Origin: Bacillus sp. SJS
GTDB taxonomy: Bacteria > Bacillota > Bacilli > Bacillales > Bacillaceae
Assembly (NCBI RefSeq): GCF_000732485.2
Contig: NZ_JAQV02000022.1
Location: forward strand, 62,001 to 126,000
Direction of reading: 5' to 3'
DNA: 64,000 bases
Made by a program: the position numbers and the translations under genes. Of the stretch, positions 24,525 to 32,597 are shown piece by piece. Numbering within the stretch: position 1 is the first letter of the stretch; the number at the start of each line of letters is the position of its first letter. A model generated the notes under the pieces. That model ran no database searches and was not told where the DNA came from. It saw nothing but the letters and a program-made list of their open reading frames with translations.

Positions 24525-24720
24525 AAAGATGGCCGGTATATTCAGCCACCGCAAACAATTCCTAAACCTGCTCGTCGGCGTTCCCTGCTATGAAACATAC
24601 GTTGCGCACATGTCATCCAAGCATCCAGGCGAACCCGTGAAAACCCGAAAAGAATTTTTCTGCGAAGCCCAGGAGGAACGCTACAATGCGAAAGGCGGAA
24701 AGGTCTCCCGCTGCTGCTGA
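24517..24720 (+). CDS. YbdD/YjiX-family small protein
   Basis: 67-residue cytoplasmic protein. VGVPCYETYVAHMSSKHPGEPVKTRKEFFCEAQEERYNAKGGKVSRCC is the short YbdD/YjiX (DUF466-type) domain, with the conserved Y-x-x-Y-x-x-H pattern. In enterobacteria the same gene follows cstA or btsT. It overlaps the end of cstA and has AGGAAGGAG 12 bases before the ATG. Function in transport is assumed from this conserved pairing only. Confidence 0.85.
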   Translation: MLKKMAGIFSHRKQFLNLLVGVPCYETYVAHMSSKHPGEPVKTRKEFFCEAQEERYNAKGGKVSRCC

Positions 24721-24737
24721 ATAAAGGCTAAATGTTT

Positions 24738-24767
24738 GGAACCGCTTAGTTGGCGGTTCTTTTTTTG
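24738..24767 (+). terminator. Terminator of cstA operon
   Basis: GAACCGC-ttagttg-GCGGTTC followed by T7. Confidence 0.9.
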
Positions 24768-24839
24768 TTGGGGAAGGGTGGTTGTGGACGGGTGGACGAA
24801 GTTACCGATGGAAGCTGGTGGAACGGATGGGAGGTGAAC

Positions 24840-25375
24840 GGCGGCGCCTGACCCGCGCTGCTTTAACGCATGTGGGGACAAAGGAAGCCGCTTGTGGCCT
24901 TTTGAGGCGCAAGGGATTGGGGAGCAGGTGCCGGAGCTTTAGCTTGATAGAGAACAGCGGGACTGGCACCGTGCCAGTCCCCTATTGCTTCACCGCAAAC
25001 GGGGACAAAGACGACAGCAGATGAACCGTTGCACCCCAACGGTTTGGAGAAGCGGTGCCGGAGCTTTTATCCTTTAGCAGAGTGCGGGTCAGGCGCTTCG
25101 TTTCCGCTGTTGCACTGACCCCCAGCCAATCACTGCAGCGGGGGACAGAGCTGCAATCCGGCTATCCCGTATCCGCCCTAGTCCGCCTTCTTTTGGGGAC
25201 GGAGGTTTATTGCTTTAGCGAATTGAGGGTCAGTGCAATGCACTGACCCCCAATCCATCACCGCACCAGGGGACAGAGCACATGTCTCCTCCGCCCTTCA
25301 GCCAACCAGCCTCCCTCCATACGGGGACGGAGGTTTAACCCTTTAGCGAAACGGGGGTCAGTGCACAGTCTCGCA
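24840..25375. repeat. Intergenic array of GTCAGTGCA/GACTGGCAC palindromes (array 2)
   Basis: Same modules as the array at 1085-1705. Complete palindromes: GGGACTGGCAC-C-GTGCCAGTCCC at 24960-24982 (identical to 1531-1553) and GGGTCAGTGCA-A-TGCACTGACCC at 25227-25249 (centre differs from 1241-1263). Half sites lie at 25111-25123 and 25352-25364. Left arms read GGTGCCGGAGCTTTA or GGGGACGGAGGTTTA followed by CTTTAGC; right arms read TCACCGCA...GGGGACA. Reading frames inside follow the repeats and have no recognisable product. The flanks (24770-24840, 25376-25447) hold nothing I can name apart from a possible A/T-rich terminator end next to the PfpI gene. Confidence 0.85.
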
Positions 25376-25447
25376 CAGTCATCGCCGTATCCACAATCCA
25401 GCCTCACAAGCAAAAAAAGCCCCCTAATTAAAGGAAGCTTCCCACAT

Positions 25448-25972
25448 CTATTCCCCTGCCAGCAAATCGGCAAATTCCTTGGCGTATTGCGGAAGGTCTG
25501 GAGGTCTGCGGCTGGAGACAATATGGCCGTCGGTGATGACGGCGACGTCGTGCCAGATGGCGCCGGCGTTGGTCATATCATCTTTGATCCCAGGTGTGCT
25601 TGTAACGTTCCGGCCTTTTAGGATTCCGGCGGATATCAGGACCCAGCCGGCGTGGCAGATTTGACCGATCGGTTTTTCGTGCTGATCCATGTAGCGCACC
25701 ATTTCGAGTACTTCGGGATAGCGTCGCAGCTTGTCCGGTGACCAGCCGCCAGGTACAAGGATTGCATCGTATTCTTCGGGTTTTACGTCGGTGAAGGAAA
25801 TGTCCGATGTCACAGGGACACCGTATTTCCCTATATAGGTTTCATTGGCTTTTTCTCCAGCAATGTGAACAGTGGCGCCCTCTTCCTGTAAGCGGAGTAC
25901 CGGATACCATAGCTCAAGATCTTCAAATTCACTGCTGACCAGCTGAATAATTTTTTTATTTTCTAAACGCAT
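25448..25972 (-). CDS. DJ-1/PfpI-family protein
   Basis: 174 residues of the PfpI/YfkM/YraA class. The nucleophilic elbow is GQICHAGWVLISAGILKGRNVTSTPGIKDDM, with Cys-His adjacent; the acidic partner lies in the early FEDLELWYP segment (Glu). The core strand reads YDAILVPGGWSPDKLRRYPE. Family members act as proteases, glyoxalases or protein/nucleotide deglycases in stress. The ATG at 25972 is 6 nt after GGAGGTG. It lies between the palindrome array and the XRE gene; no partner gene is evident. Confidence 0.87.
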   Translation of the reverse strand: MRLENKKIIQLVSSEFEDLELWYPVLRLQEEGATVHIAGEKANETYIGKYGVPVTSDISFTDVKPEEYDAILVPGGWSPDKLRRYPEVLEMVRYMDQHEKPIGQICHAGWVLISAGILKGRNVTSTPGIKDDMTNAGAIWHDVAVITDGHIVSSRRPPDLPQYAKEFADLLAGE

Positions 25973-26060
25973 GCAAAACACCTCCGCATTCAGTATATCA
26001 CGGGGGCGTCATGGGCTAAAACTATTGGGGTTCGTCACAAAATCACTTCCCCCAACCCCC

Positions 26061-26402
26061 TTAGCTGTTTTGGGCAGCAGCGTTTCTTAATTTGCGAATG
26101 ATGGACGTGATGACGCTGATCTCATCTGGAGATACCTTCCGGCCGTCAAGCTCAAGGTCATACTTGACTAAAAGGTTCTTGGACTGAAGATCTATGACTT
26201 CTTTGCTGCGCTTCTCCGTTACAAGCAAATCACTTATATCGACCTCGTATACTTCCGCTATTTTTTTCAGAAGAGAAATAGTGGGTACATAAAGACCGCG
26301 TTCAATTTTAGAAAGATTGCTATAATCATAATTCACTTTTTTTGCAAGGCTTTGAAGAGTATCGCCATTGCACTTCCTGACTTCTTTAATTCGGTTTTCC
26401 AT
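26061..26402 (-). CDS. XRE-family helix-turn-helix regulator
   Basis: 113 residues. An N-terminal HTH_3 domain (MENRIKEVRKCNGDTLQSLAKKVNYDYSNLSKIERGLYVPTISLLKKIAEVYEVDISDLL) is followed by a short helical tail. The HTH sits in the position and spacing typical of SinR/Xre-type repressors. The start at 26402 has GAGG 11 nt upstream; an alternative ATG at 26411 is only 2 nt from it. No phage genes surround it. Its target is unknown. Confidence 0.8.
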   Translation of the reverse strand: MENRIKEVRKCNGDTLQSLAKKVNYDYSNLSKIERGLYVPTISLLKKIAEVYEVDISDLLVTEKRSKEVIDLQSKNLLVKYDLELDGRKVSPDEISVITSIIRKLRNAAAQNS

Positions 26403-26858
26403 GACAGGCATGACCTCACTTCAAATCCTATTGTAAATCATAAAACACGTTATAGTGAATATTGCAATGTTTATTTGGGTATTATAGAAAAATTATTTTT
26501 TTGTTTTGGTCGCACAAACCAATAATTCGCATAGGATATTGACGAGGATACCTTTTTTAAAGGAAAACCTATTCTCACTCTTTTTCGCACTGCTTATAAG
26601 GGGCAGTGCCTTCCTTTATTTAAAAAGAAAAAAGAACAGGAATGTACGCGGCAAATTCATCATTTGCGTACAGTTTCCTGTTCTTTTAGGTTGTGCTCTA
26701 AAAGACTCGTATGAAAGATGCCTGATATTGTTTTACGGCCGAACCAATTTGCTGTATGCTCGAGCCATTCTGTCATTTTTTTCATTTTAACGCCCCCGCT
26801 AATGGATATTTGTTACTTTATTCCCTCCATCTCTACATTCTAAGCATATGATGGAACA
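26403..26858. other. Gene-free stretch containing a long hairpin
   Basis: About 456 bp. A 94-codon open frame (26506-26790) crosses it, but the composition and the hairpin within it argue against coding. The only structured element I find is the hairpin at 26630-26687. Confidence 0.5.
26630..26687. terminator. Long imperfect hairpin, probable terminator of the ABC operon
   Basis: AAAAGAACAGGAA (26630-26642) pairs exactly with TTCCTGTTCTTTT (26675-26687). The stem continues through TGTACG/CGTACA and CAAAT/ATTTG with small bulges. On the minus strand it is followed by TTTTCTTTTT. It lies about 170 bp after the stop of the ABC exporter, so the transcript would have a long 3' tail. Confidence 0.65.
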
Positions 26859-28640
26859 TTAACTAATATCCTCAAGCGATTGGTACAGACTGTAATAGGC
26901 TCCTTCATTGGAAAGAAGCTGTTCATGTGTACCTTTTTCAACAATCCTTCCCCGGTCAAGGACGATGATTTGGTCAGCCTGCTGAATGGTGTTCAGTCGG
27001 TGGGCGATGACGAAGCTTGTTCTGCCCTTCATTAAGTGCTTAAGGGCATCTTGTATTTTCAGCTCGGTGATTGTATCGATGCTGCTCGTTGCTTCGTCAA
27101 GAATGAGCAGCACGGGATCTGCAAGTATGGCTCTTGCAATGGATAGGAGCTGTTTTTGCCCCTGGCTGATTCCGCTTCCATCCTGTTTTAGAACCGTCTC
27201 GTACTTTTTCGGCAGCCTCATAATGAAGGAGTGGGCATTGGCTTGCTTGGCTGCTTCTTCTACTTCCTGGTCTGAGGCGTGAAGGCGGCCATAGCGGATG
27301 TTTTCTCTGATGGTCCCTTCGAAAAGAAAGGGATCCTGCAGAACGAAGCCCATGTTTTTTCTCAGGTCGGGGCGGCTGATTTTGGTGATTTCCTGTCCAT
27401 CGATCTGAATCGTTCCGGCACTCGGATCGTAAAAGCGCGACAGCAGGTTGATGATGGTCGTTTTGCCTGCTCCGGTAGCGCCTACAAACGCGACCATGTC
27501 CCCTTTTGATGCATGAAAACTGATGTCCTTCAAAATCAGATGGTCGTCATCATAGCCGAATGAAACATCCCGGAATGCAACGTCGCCTTCTGTAATCCCT
27601 GAAGACAGAGGAATTTGTTCTTTCTGTTCTTCTTCTTTTTCATCCAATATTTCAAATACCCTTTCTGCCCCGGCAACGGCTGAGAGAATGGTATTAAATT
27701 GATTGGCCAGATCATTCAGCGGACGGGTGAACTGTCTTGAATATTCTATGAATATAACAATTGTGCCGATCGTAATGTAGCCTTTAATCGCCATATAGCC
27801 GCCGGCTGCTGCGATAATGGCAAAGCTGAGGTTATTCAGTACGTTCATCAATTTTGGAATAAAGCCTGAGTACGTTTGTGCCCAAAAACCTGCTTCACGG
27901 AGCTTGGCGCTGCGATCGAGGAATTCTTCCGTTACCCGCTCTTCCTGGGAAAAAGCTTTGACGATTTTTTGGCCTGAGAACGTTTCTTCGATGTATCCGT
28001 TCAATGAACCGAGGTGCTTTTGCTGCTCCTTGAATTTTTTCCCTGTCCTGCTTGTAATCCACTTCATTCCGAACACCATGAGGGGAATGATGACCATGGA
28101 AAGTGCGGTCAGGACCGGACTTAAAATCAGCATGAGGATGACGGTTCCGGCTAAAGTAAGCAAACTTGAGAGAATTTGGATAACTGAGCTGTTCAGCGTT
28201 TGGCTGACATTATCCATATCATTTGTGACCCTGCTCATCAGCTCCCCATGCTGCCGCTTATCAAAAAATGAGATCGGCAGCTTTTGAAAATGCTCGAAAA
28301 GCTGGACTCTCATTCGGTAGACGGCCTGCTGGGCGATGCCTGCCATCCAAAAGTTCTGCAGCCAAGTGGCGAGCGAATAGCCTGCATATACGATAATCAA
28401 AAGCAGCAGCTGGACTGCCAGCCCGTCTGTTTTTAGCGGGACAATATACATATCAATCGTTTGGCCGATCAGATATGGACCTAACAGGCCCAGTGCGGAG
28501 CTTCCAATTACCATCAAAACGACCATAACAAGCAGGCCTTTATTGCCGTCCATGTAATTCCAAATTCGCCTTACGACCGCCGGCCAGTTATTTGGCCGCG
28601 GCGGCTTCGTTCCTTTTAGCTGATGATTAGAGGGTCTCAT
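26859..28640 (-). CDS. ABC exporter subunit with catalytic Walker B (heterodimer partner 2)
   Basis: 593-residue half transporter: six helices (about 35-320), then an NBD with Walker A GATGAGKTT, Walker B VLLILDEATSSID with the catalytic Glu, and H-loop IAHRLNT. Its signature motif is degenerate, ISQGQ instead of SGGQ. The partner encoded upstream has the complementary pattern, as in TM287/288 and BmrC/BmrD. The two-gene order resembles B. subtilis yfiB-yfiC. The ATG at 28640 overlaps the upstream gene by 14 bp and follows GGGGGAA. Probably a multidrug exporter; substrates unknown. Confidence 0.87.
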   Translation of the reverse strand: MRPSNHQLKGTKPPRPNNWPAVVRRIWNYMDGNKGLLVMVVLMVIGSSALGLLGPYLIGQTIDMYIVPLKTDGLAVQLLLLIIVYAGYSLATWLQNFWMAGIAQQAVYRMRVQLFEHFQKLPISFFDKRQHGELMSRVTNDMDNVSQTLNSSVIQILSSLLTLAGTVILMLILSPVLTALSMVIIPLMVFGMKWITSRTGKKFKEQQKHLGSLNGYIEETFSGQKIVKAFSQEERVTEEFLDRSAKLREAGFWAQTYSGFIPKLMNVLNNLSFAIIAAAGGYMAIKGYITIGTIVIFIEYSRQFTRPLNDLANQFNTILSAVAGAERVFEILDEKEEEQKEQIPLSSGITEGDVAFRDVSFGYDDDHLILKDISFHASKGDMVAFVGATGAGKTTIINLLSRFYDPSAGTIQIDGQEITKISRPDLRKNMGFVLQDPFLFEGTIRENIRYGRLHASDQEVEEAAKQANAHSFIMRLPKKYETVLKQDGSGISQGQKQLLSIARAILADPVLLILDEATSSIDTITELKIQDALKHLMKGRTSFVIAHRLNTIQQADQIIVLDRGRIVEKGTHEQLLSNEGAYYSLYQSLEDIS

Positions 28641-30360
28641 GAATTCGTTCCCCCTTCATTTGAGATTGCCAAATCCGGCGGTAAATATCCGATGTTCGGA
28701 GCAGTTCTTCATGTGGACCATACTCCAGCAGCTCTCCGTCATCTAGAATGAGAATTTGATCCGAGGCTGCAGCTGTACTGATTTTTTGGGTTATAAGAAA
28801 GGTCGTGCATGAATAAGTACCGAGCGCTTTGAGAAGTCTGCCTTCTGTTTTCAAATCCAGGGCGCTCGTGCTGTCATCGAGGAGCAGGATGGCCGGTTTG
28901 CGAATGAGCGCCCGGGCTATGGAGAGCCTTTGTTTCTGCCCGCCAGACAGATTGACACCCTTTTGCCCGACAACTGTGTCATAGCCTTTCGGAAGGCTCT
29001 CGATTGTTTCATGAATCTGGGCGTCCTTTGCTGCCTGAATGATCTCTTCCATTGAGGCAGCAGGCTTTCCCCAAGCAATGTTATCTTTAACGGTTCCCGT
29101 GAAAAGAATGGATTCCTGCGGGACGTAGCCGATTTGCTCCCTTAAATTTTGAAGCCGGTATTGCCCCGCTTCTTCTCCATCAAGGAAAACCTCGCCTTCC
29201 GTCGCGTCATACAGTCTTGGAATCAACTGAAAAAGGGTTGATTTTCCTGAGCCTGTTGCCCCCATTATGGCGGTAGTCGACCCCTTTTCGGCTGTAAAAC
29301 TCACTTTTTTCAAAACTGGGGTTTCGCTTCCTGGGTAAAAAAACGTTACATTTTGAAACTCCACACTTCCATCCGTCACTTCGGGAGAGCGGCTGGAGGA
29401 GGGAAGATCATGCAGATGAGGCTCTGTTTCCAGCACCTCCGAAACACGCTGTGACGATGCCCTCGTTCTGGAGAAGGCCATGATGATAAATGAGAACATC
29501 GAAATCGCCGCTGTAATCCTTAAAGAGTAGTTCACAATCGCTACGACTTCCCCGACTTTCGCTCCCCCGCTGCTTACCTCCCCTGCGCCGAACCAGAGAA
29601 TCGCAATGATTCCCGCATTCATGACAAAATAAAGAATTGGCATGGTCATTTCAATCAGGCGTAAAACGGTCGTCGTTCTTTTCCTTAAATCCTCCGTTGC
29701 ACTTGTGAACCTTTGAATTTCGTAGCGAGAGTTTAAGAAGGCTTTAATGATACGCATGCCTGCCAGATTCTCTTTCATCACGCCATTCACTTTATCGAGC
29801 CGTTCCTGTACAGCGCGGAACATCACGCCTCCCGTCTTCAGCACCCATAGGAGGAAAAAAATAAGGACGGGGATTGCAATGACAAGGATGAGGGCAAGCT
29901 TCGCATTCACAAAAAGCGCCATAACGGTTCCGCCGATTACCAGCAATGGTGCGCGCAGCATAATCCGGAGGCTCATAAACACGGTCATCTGGATCGTATT
30001 CACATCATTGGTTACCCTTGTAATTAAAGAGGATGTCTGAAAATCATCCAGGTTGGAGAAAGAAAAGGACTGCACCTTTTTAAATAAGCTGCTGCGAAGG
30101 TCATAAGCAAAGCCCTGACTCACCTTGCTCGCCAAAAAAGAGTTCGTTACACCGGCTGCAAAGGCGAAAATGGACATCGCTAGCAGCACGCCTCCCCACA
30201 GCCAGATGACCCCCATATCCTTCTGCAAAATCCCCTGATCAATCATTCGTGCGATAATGAGCGGCTGGGCCAATTCAACGGCCAATTCCACCAGCATGAG
30301 CGTTAAAGCAAGTCCTGCCGGCAGCCTGTACGGTTTTAAAAATGAAAACACCCTGTTCAT
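28627..30360 (-). CDS. ABC exporter subunit with degenerate catalytic site (heterodimer partner 1)
   Basis: 577-residue half transporter with six helices (about 10-300) and an NBD. Walker A GATGSGKST and signature LSGGQKQRLSIARA are intact. Walker B ends ILLLDDSTSALD, Asp replacing the catalytic Glu, and the H-loop reads ITQKIST, Gln replacing His. So this NBD binds but should not hydrolyse ATP; its intact signature serves the partner's active site. First gene of a two-gene operon; RBS AGAAGGG. YfiB-like by position. Confidence 0.87.
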   Translation of the reverse strand: MNRVFSFLKPYRLPAGLALTLMLVELAVELAQPLIIARMIDQGILQKDMGVIWLWGGVLLAMSIFAFAAGVTNSFLASKVSQGFAYDLRSSLFKKVQSFSFSNLDDFQTSSLITRVTNDVNTIQMTVFMSLRIMLRAPLLVIGGTVMALFVNAKLALILVIAIPVLIFFLLWVLKTGGVMFRAVQERLDKVNGVMKENLAGMRIIKAFLNSRYEIQRFTSATEDLRKRTTTVLRLIEMTMPILYFVMNAGIIAILWFGAGEVSSGGAKVGEVVAIVNYSLRITAAISMFSFIIMAFSRTRASSQRVSEVLETEPHLHDLPSSSRSPEVTDGSVEFQNVTFFYPGSETPVLKKVSFTAEKGSTTAIMGATGSGKSTLFQLIPRLYDATEGEVFLDGEEAGQYRLQNLREQIGYVPQESILFTGTVKDNIAWGKPAASMEEIIQAAKDAQIHETIESLPKGYDTVVGQKGVNLSGGQKQRLSIARALIRKPAILLLDDSTSALDLKTEGRLLKALGTYSCTTFLITQKISTAAASDQILILDDGELLEYGPHEELLRTSDIYRRIWQSQMKGERIHETL

Positions 30361-30453
30361 GTTATCCCTTCTCTATGTATGGATTGTTACTCCTATCATA
30401 TCCTTATGAAGGAAATTATTTAAATATTTTGATTCCGATATGTGCTGGAAATT

Positions 30454-30481
30454 GAAAAAAGCTCTGCACCTGTGCAAAGCT
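30454..30481 (-). terminator. Terminator of yhfC
   Basis: AGCTTTGCAC-ag-GTGCAGAGCT on the minus strand with one mismatch, followed by T6. Confidence 0.85.
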
Positions 30482-30518
30482 CCTCTGTTATTATGGTCCT
30501 TTTCGCTCCATTGATGTA

Positions 30519-31292
30519 TCAATCTCGTAAAAAAGAACTCCTTATAATGAGAAAAGCGCCAATCCCAATCACATATATAATAATTTCCACTGCATACAAA
30601 TTCATCGCTCCAGCCTGATACAGGGCAGGGAAAAAGTCGATGAGGGCATGCAGAAGAATGGCTGCAAGTACATAGATGTATTTTTTGTTTTTGACTGCGT
30701 AAAGCACAATCAATGATAAGGCGATTTGAATGAAAAATGCAGCCGCACGCTCCAGTCCGCCCATGAATGCCAGCGGAAAGGTTAGCTCCGTCAGCGCTGA
30801 CGTCAGCTGGTTCAGGACTTTAGGAGGGAGGTTCTGAGCAGCAATTGTTTCCTCAAGTTTACCGGAGTTCTGCAGAATCGCCAGGGAAATCATCTGAATG
30901 CTTCCAAGCGCGCCAATCAGAAGTGCTTCAATTCCTCCGTGACCAAGCCCGTAAGCCAGGCCGTCCTTTCGCTCCCGATACAATTTCAGGAGCCAGGTGA
31001 ACGCGATAAACCTTCCCATTTCTTCAAAAAAGCCCGCAGAAAGGCCTCCGTATATCGCGAAGAGTACAGGCTGATCAGCGATTTGAGAGGTTGTTTTATT
31101 CGTGACCAAAATGAATTGGTTAAACGAACCTCCCAGCACATTAGCAAAAACGAAGAAAATAAGAATCCCTATTAAAACAGGACGAAACGAAATCTTGTAT
31201 TTCTTTTTTAATAATATGTACCCGGCCACCGGCAGGATGACGGACACGGCCAGCTGAAAAACAAGCCCCAGTATAGCGGATTGCGGCACCAT
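30519..31292 (-). CDS. yhfC: YhfC-family intramembrane metalloprotease
   Basis: 257 residues, seven or eight membrane helices. Conserved polar motifs inside helices are SAGFFEEMGRFIAF, GLGHGGIEALLIG and LLHALIDFFPAL: the EExxR, HxxxE and HxxxD pattern of the YhfC/PrsW/CPBP membrane protease group. The ATG at 31292 follows AAAAGGGGGAG; a start at 31355 lacks a site. The B. subtilis YhfC I know is of nearly the same length. Proteolytic activity is inferred from the motifs; no substrate is suggested by neighbours. Confidence 0.85.
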   Translation of the reverse strand: MVPQSAILGLVFQLAVSVILPVAGYILLKKKYKISFRPVLIGILIFFVFANVLGGSFNQFILVTNKTTSQIADQPVLFAIYGGLSAGFFEEMGRFIAFTWLLKLYRERKDGLAYGLGHGGIEALLIGALGSIQMISLAILQNSGKLEETIAAQNLPPKVLNQLTSALTELTFPLAFMGGLERAAAFFIQIALSLIVLYAVKNKKYIYVLAAILLHALIDFFPALYQAGAMNLYAVEIIIYVIGIGAFLIIRSSFLRD

Positions 31293-31385
31293 TTCGACTC
31301 CCCCTTTTAGGTAAGACAGACTTCTTTTAATTTTTCTATGGGTTATTTTTAGCATTGAGATCCAGATTTTAGTATATTATCACAT

Positions 31386-31418
31386 AAAAAAAGACAGGCA
31401 CGGTGCCTGTCTTTTTTT
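31386..31418. terminator. Perfect bidirectional terminator with GGCAC-G-GTGCC core
   Basis: A7-GACAGGCAC-G-GTGCCTGTC-T7, a 33-bp perfect palindrome with a single central base. It ends the DsbA-like gene. Its centre has the same odd-palindrome plan and GGCAC/GTGCC core as the palindromes of the two intergenic arrays. Confidence 0.92.
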
Positions 31419-32118
31419 ATTTCCCTTCTTCTTTCGCTGCCGCATCTACCCGCGTCCTTAAATCCTTCATGTCGCGTCCGAGGAACATTTTCCCGTTCAC
31501 GAAAAGCGATGGTGTAGAGGTAACGCCAAGCTGTGTAGCGAGGGCATCATCTTCGTTGGAGGCGAGCTTGCCTTCTTTTTTATCATAGGATTGTACGACC
31601 TTGTCCACTTCTTCTTTGCTTGCCATTGTACTAAGAAGATTCATCAGGTAATCCTTTTTATAAATATCTTTGTTTTCGGCTTCAGGATCACTTGGCTGAG
31701 CATCATAAAGCTTTTTATGGAATTCCCAGAACTTATCGTTTCCCAGTACCTTGTAGACGCTCTCCGAGAATTCAGCTGAACGGTAGGAATCTACGTTTAT
31801 AAACGGATGGTGGAAGAAGAAAAACTGCACCTTTCCGGTTTGAATCAGTTCCTTATCAATCTGCTTGAAGAACGTATCATTGAATCCTTTGCAGGCTGGG
31901 CATTTGTAATCCCCGAATTCAATAATTTTCACCGGAGCATCTTTATCTCCTAAGTAGGGCTCATTTTTGTATGAAATGATGCCCGGATTGCTCATGGATG
32001 ACTTGTTATAGCCGACGAAAAGTCCGCCGATCAGGATGGCTAAAAGAATCGCGAAAAGGAGCCCGAATACGAAAGGCTTTTGTGAAAATGTATTTTTGTC
32101 TTGTTGTTTCTCTTCCAT
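31417..32118 (-). CDS. Membrane-anchored DsbA-like thiol-disulfide oxidoreductase (BdbD-like)
   Basis: 233 residues. An N-terminal anchor (about 15-36) is followed by an extracytoplasmic thioredoxin fold with an inserted helical domain. Active site GDYKCPACKGF (CPAC; B. subtilis BdbD has CPSC as far as I recall) and cis-Pro loop GVTSTPSLFVNG. It should oxidise thiols of exported proteins or shuttle electrons with a membrane partner. BdbC is absent; instead a DoxX gene lies 24 bp upstream in the same operon, preceded by a BlaI-type operator. The C-terminus overlaps the terminator. Confidence 0.87.
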   Translation of the reverse strand: MEEKQQDKNTFSQKPFVFGLLFAILLAILIGGLFVGYNKSSMSNPGIISYKNEPYLGDKDAPVKIIEFGDYKCPACKGFNDTFFKQIDKELIQTGKVQFFFFHHPFINVDSYRSAEFSESVYKVLGNDKFWEFHKKLYDAQPSDPEAENKDIYKKDYLMNLLSTMASKEEVDKVVQSYDKKEGKLASNEDDALATQLGVTSTPSLFVNGKMFLGRDMKDLRTRVDAAAKEEGK

Positions 32119-32142
32119 TTGCTCACTTCCTATTTGTACTTT

Positions 32143-32535
32143 TCATGATGCGGAGCGGCTGCGTTTTTTCAACAGACCTTCTGCGGAGTATGCCCCGCTT
32201 CCTGTAAAGGCGAGGCTAAGCGCCATAGCAAGAAGAGCCGCGTCCAATTCGTAGCCCCCGATAAATCCCTTTTTCAATCCTACCGTAAATATGGCTCCGA
32301 GCATAATAATTGCAATTAGAACGGACACAATCCTTGTTCCGAGTCCAATCAGGATCAGAATTCCTCCTGCCAGTTCGATTACAGCCACGGCGTATGCCAT
32401 AAACCCAGGGAGACCGAGACTTGCGAAGAATTCAGCTGTCTGCTCGATGCCTCCAGCAAACTTCATGTACCCGTGAAGGATAAATATGATTCCCAGGACA
32501 AAGCGGATGATGAGTGTTCCAATATGGTTTAGCAT
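32143..32535 (-). CDS. DoxX-family membrane protein
   Basis: 130 residues, four membrane helices. IIRFVLGIIFILHGYMKFAGGIEQTAEFFASLGLPGFMAYAVAVIELAGGILILIGLGTRIVS is the DoxX pattern. Relatives include CatD (YfiD) of B. subtilis, encoded with catechol dioxygenase, and subunits of quinol-linked or thiosulfate oxidoreductases. First gene of a DoxX-DsbA operon with RBS AAGGAGG. A CACTAC-N5-GTAGTG operator lies 27-43 bp before the start. The idea that it passes electrons between the quinone pool and the DsbA-like partner is inference. Confidence 0.87.
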   Translation of the reverse strand: MLNHIGTLIIRFVLGIIFILHGYMKFAGGIEQTAEFFASLGLPGFMAYAVAVIELAGGILILIGLGTRIVSVLIAIIMLGAIFTVGLKKGFIGGYELDAALLAMALSLAFTGSGAYSAEGLLKKRSRSAS

Positions 32536-32560
32536 GATACATTCCTCCTTATTTTACAAC

Positions 32561-32579
32561 ACACTACATTGCGTAGTGT
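32561..32579 (-). promoter_or_regulatory. BlaI-type operator upstream of doxX
   Basis: ACACTAC-attgc-GTAGTGT, a 7-bp inverted repeat whose arms and spacing are the same as those of the operator in front of the blaI-like gene at 33861-33877. Confidence 0.8.
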
Positions 32580-32597
32580 AGTTGTTTATAAAAAAAG

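Noticed and set aside
24782-25621. Open frames across palindrome array 2
   Set aside because: Same reason: composition follows repeated modules, no credible start sites.
26506-26790. 94-codon frame in the gap before the ABC exporter
   Set aside because: It contains a long hairpin, has no ribosome site and no recognisable domain.
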